Shown piece by piece: positions 63,003-64,000 of a stretch of 64,000 bases of DNA. How positions within the stretch are numbered: the stretch's first letter is position 1; each line of letters opens with the position of its first letter. The position numbers were made by a program, and so were the translations under genes. Location: the NCBI RefSeq assembly GCF_905163445.1, contig NC_053197.1, positions 2,418,001-2,482,000 of the forward strand. The letters are read 5' to 3'. The notes beneath the pieces are model-generated. The model had not been told where the DNA came from, ran no database searches, and saw only the letters and a program-made list of their open reading frames with translations. The stretch comes from Pararge aegeria. Lineage: Eukaryota > Arthropoda > Insecta > Lepidoptera > Nymphalidae.

Positions 63003-63262
63003 GGAAGCGGTGATAGCCCAGTGGGTAGGACTTAGACTTCACTTTCGGGGGCCGAGTTCAAATTCCAGCATGCACCACTAACTTTTGTATATTAAGGGCG
63101 TTTTAAGCAGTGAAAATATCACTTGCTTCAACGGCGAAGGAAAACATTGTGAAGAAATCTGCATACCAGACAGTTCTCCATAATGATCTCAAAGGTAAAT
63201 TCTCGCTGCGGATACCAGTACCCTATAGTGAGCCGGTGATGGGTTGGTATGATGAAGTATCA
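63003..63262 (+). mobile_element. SINE-A, full length, shortened body
   Basis: GAAGCGGTGATAGCCCAGTG head, ACTTCACTTTCGGGGGCCGA, GTTCAAATTCCAGCATGC B-box, end GGGTTGGTATGATGAAG. Confidence 0.9.
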
Positions 63263-63822
63263 GTTAATGATTTTAAAAATAAATAATACTTAATATTATT
63301 TTAAAACGGAAGTAAAATTTCATTAGATACATAGGTGACTATTTGAAATGGTGATTTTTGGTCTGTTCATCGCACCTGCAAGAGTTCGCTAAGGCAGAAT
63401 TTCTTGAAATCTTATAATATTAATTTTATATAGAAAGTTGCAGTAGCTACATTACATAAAACCACAATTGCATTACAGTTTGGTTGAACCAAACCTATTG
63501 ACGTAGCGTTTAATGTATTTATAAATACAAAACAAACAAACGAGCTCACAAAAATAAACTAAAAATTAAATATTATTATACATTAACGCAATTTAAAAGT
63601 GAAAAGTTATAGCGAAACCACTTCCGAAATAACTTTCAACGTTTATTCGGTACACACGAACTGAATAAAAATGATAATGGTTTCAACTTGCCGCGTAATT
63701 TATGCACATACGGGTGGCATTAAAGCAAACCTGTTAAATAATTAAAAGCGTCATATTTCATTTTAAAACGACTACATTAACTGGGCTTTGTCATGCTCCA
63801 AGTGTTTTAGGGGTCTGCTGAC
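63263..63822. other. No gene recognised
   Basis: AT-rich spacer. Confidence 0.4.
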
Positions 63823-64000
63823 TAGCTGTTGCCCGCGATTTGTCTGCGTTTGTTTCGGTCAAAAGTCCCACGGAAACAGTTCGTTGTCCAGGGACAGAAA
63901 GTATTCTACACAAAAATAAATCGTCGGCAATGCAATGCTTAGCAATTGCTAAACAAACAAACAAATTTATCAACTTCTCCTTTATTGAACATATTCAGAG
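63823..64000 (+). mobile_element. CTAGCTG element, runs off right edge
   Basis: GACTAGCTGTTGCCCGCGAT head at 63822, then TTTGTCTGCGTTTGTTTCGG. Later part decayed. Confidence 0.7.

Noticed and set aside
1..64000. Bacterial or phage gene clusters suggested by the many short ORFs.
   Set aside because: No Shine-Dalgarno pattern, no contiguous coding, abundant SINE and LINE remnants and intron-like signals all indicate an insect nuclear genome.

Overview
This window looks like nuclear DNA from a moth or butterfly (Lepidoptera), probably a nymphalid-type butterfly, although that finer placement is a guess. The sequence is AT-rich. It is packed with tRNA-derived SINEs, 5'-truncated LINE ends and small DNA elements whose 3' ends have the well-known lepidopteran look: (ATGATG)n tails, GCCTACTTGAAATAAATGAA ends, and CTAGCTGTTGCCCGCGACTT heads. 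There is no operon structure, no ribosome-binding-site pattern, no CRISPR array and no phage or plasmid gene. Nearly all ORFs of 60-130 codons are chance frames or pass through repeats, and many begin at GTG or TTG.

Family names used here are my own. SINE-A has a tRNA-like head (GCGGTGATAGCCCAGTGGGT), a body and an ATGATG tail. SINE-B starts GACGACCTCCCTGGCGCAAC and ends CTTGTAGTGGAATAAAA. SINE-C starts GCCGATTGGCGCAGTGGGCA and ends TATATTTATTTATT. SINE-D carries AGCCGTAGCTTAATTGG and ends near CACTAATAAAAATAATAAAA. SINE-E contains GATGGTTTTCCACTTACCA. LINE-L, LINE-M, family N and family P are known here only by their 3' ends. The RTE-type, jockey-type and R2/R4/Dong-type LINEs still show protein-level similarity. 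'CTAGCTG' elements are the abundant lepidopteran repeats with the head quoted above. Families Q/R, S and T are unrecognised dispersed repeats that occur two or more times in the window.

Layout. 0-8 kb: LINE and SINE debris, a 4x40 bp tandem repeat, and a long snap-back copy of family P. 8-17 kb: SINE-B, LINE-M and LINE-L remnants with several perfect short hairpins. 17.4-19.5 kb: a structural hotspot with an inverted SINE-D pair, a 3x~235 bp tandem array and a 377 bp tandem duplication. 21.4-22.5 kb: the best-preserved coding remnant, the zinc finger plus endonuclease end of an R2/R4/Dong-type LINE. 23-34 kb: RTE and jockey-type LINE ends, plus a hAT-type MITE with an 8 bp target duplication and a paralogous empty site. 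34-49 kb: mostly SINE-A/B/C and unrecognised AT-rich DNA. 49.7-52.1 kb: three clustered copies of unknown family T. 54.9-57.0 kb: the only region that looks like a host gene, with + strand exons whose splice sites and phases agree, ending in a basic C-terminus. 57-64 kb: SINEs with nested LINEs.

The simplest reading is intergenic or intronic sequence of a lepidopteran chromosome, possibly the introns and 3' end of one + strand gene whose last exons lie near 55.6-57.0 kb. Weaker candidate exons upstream (31.35, 35.22 and 46.60 kb) have compatible phases. Similarity calls come from reading alone; no database was searched.
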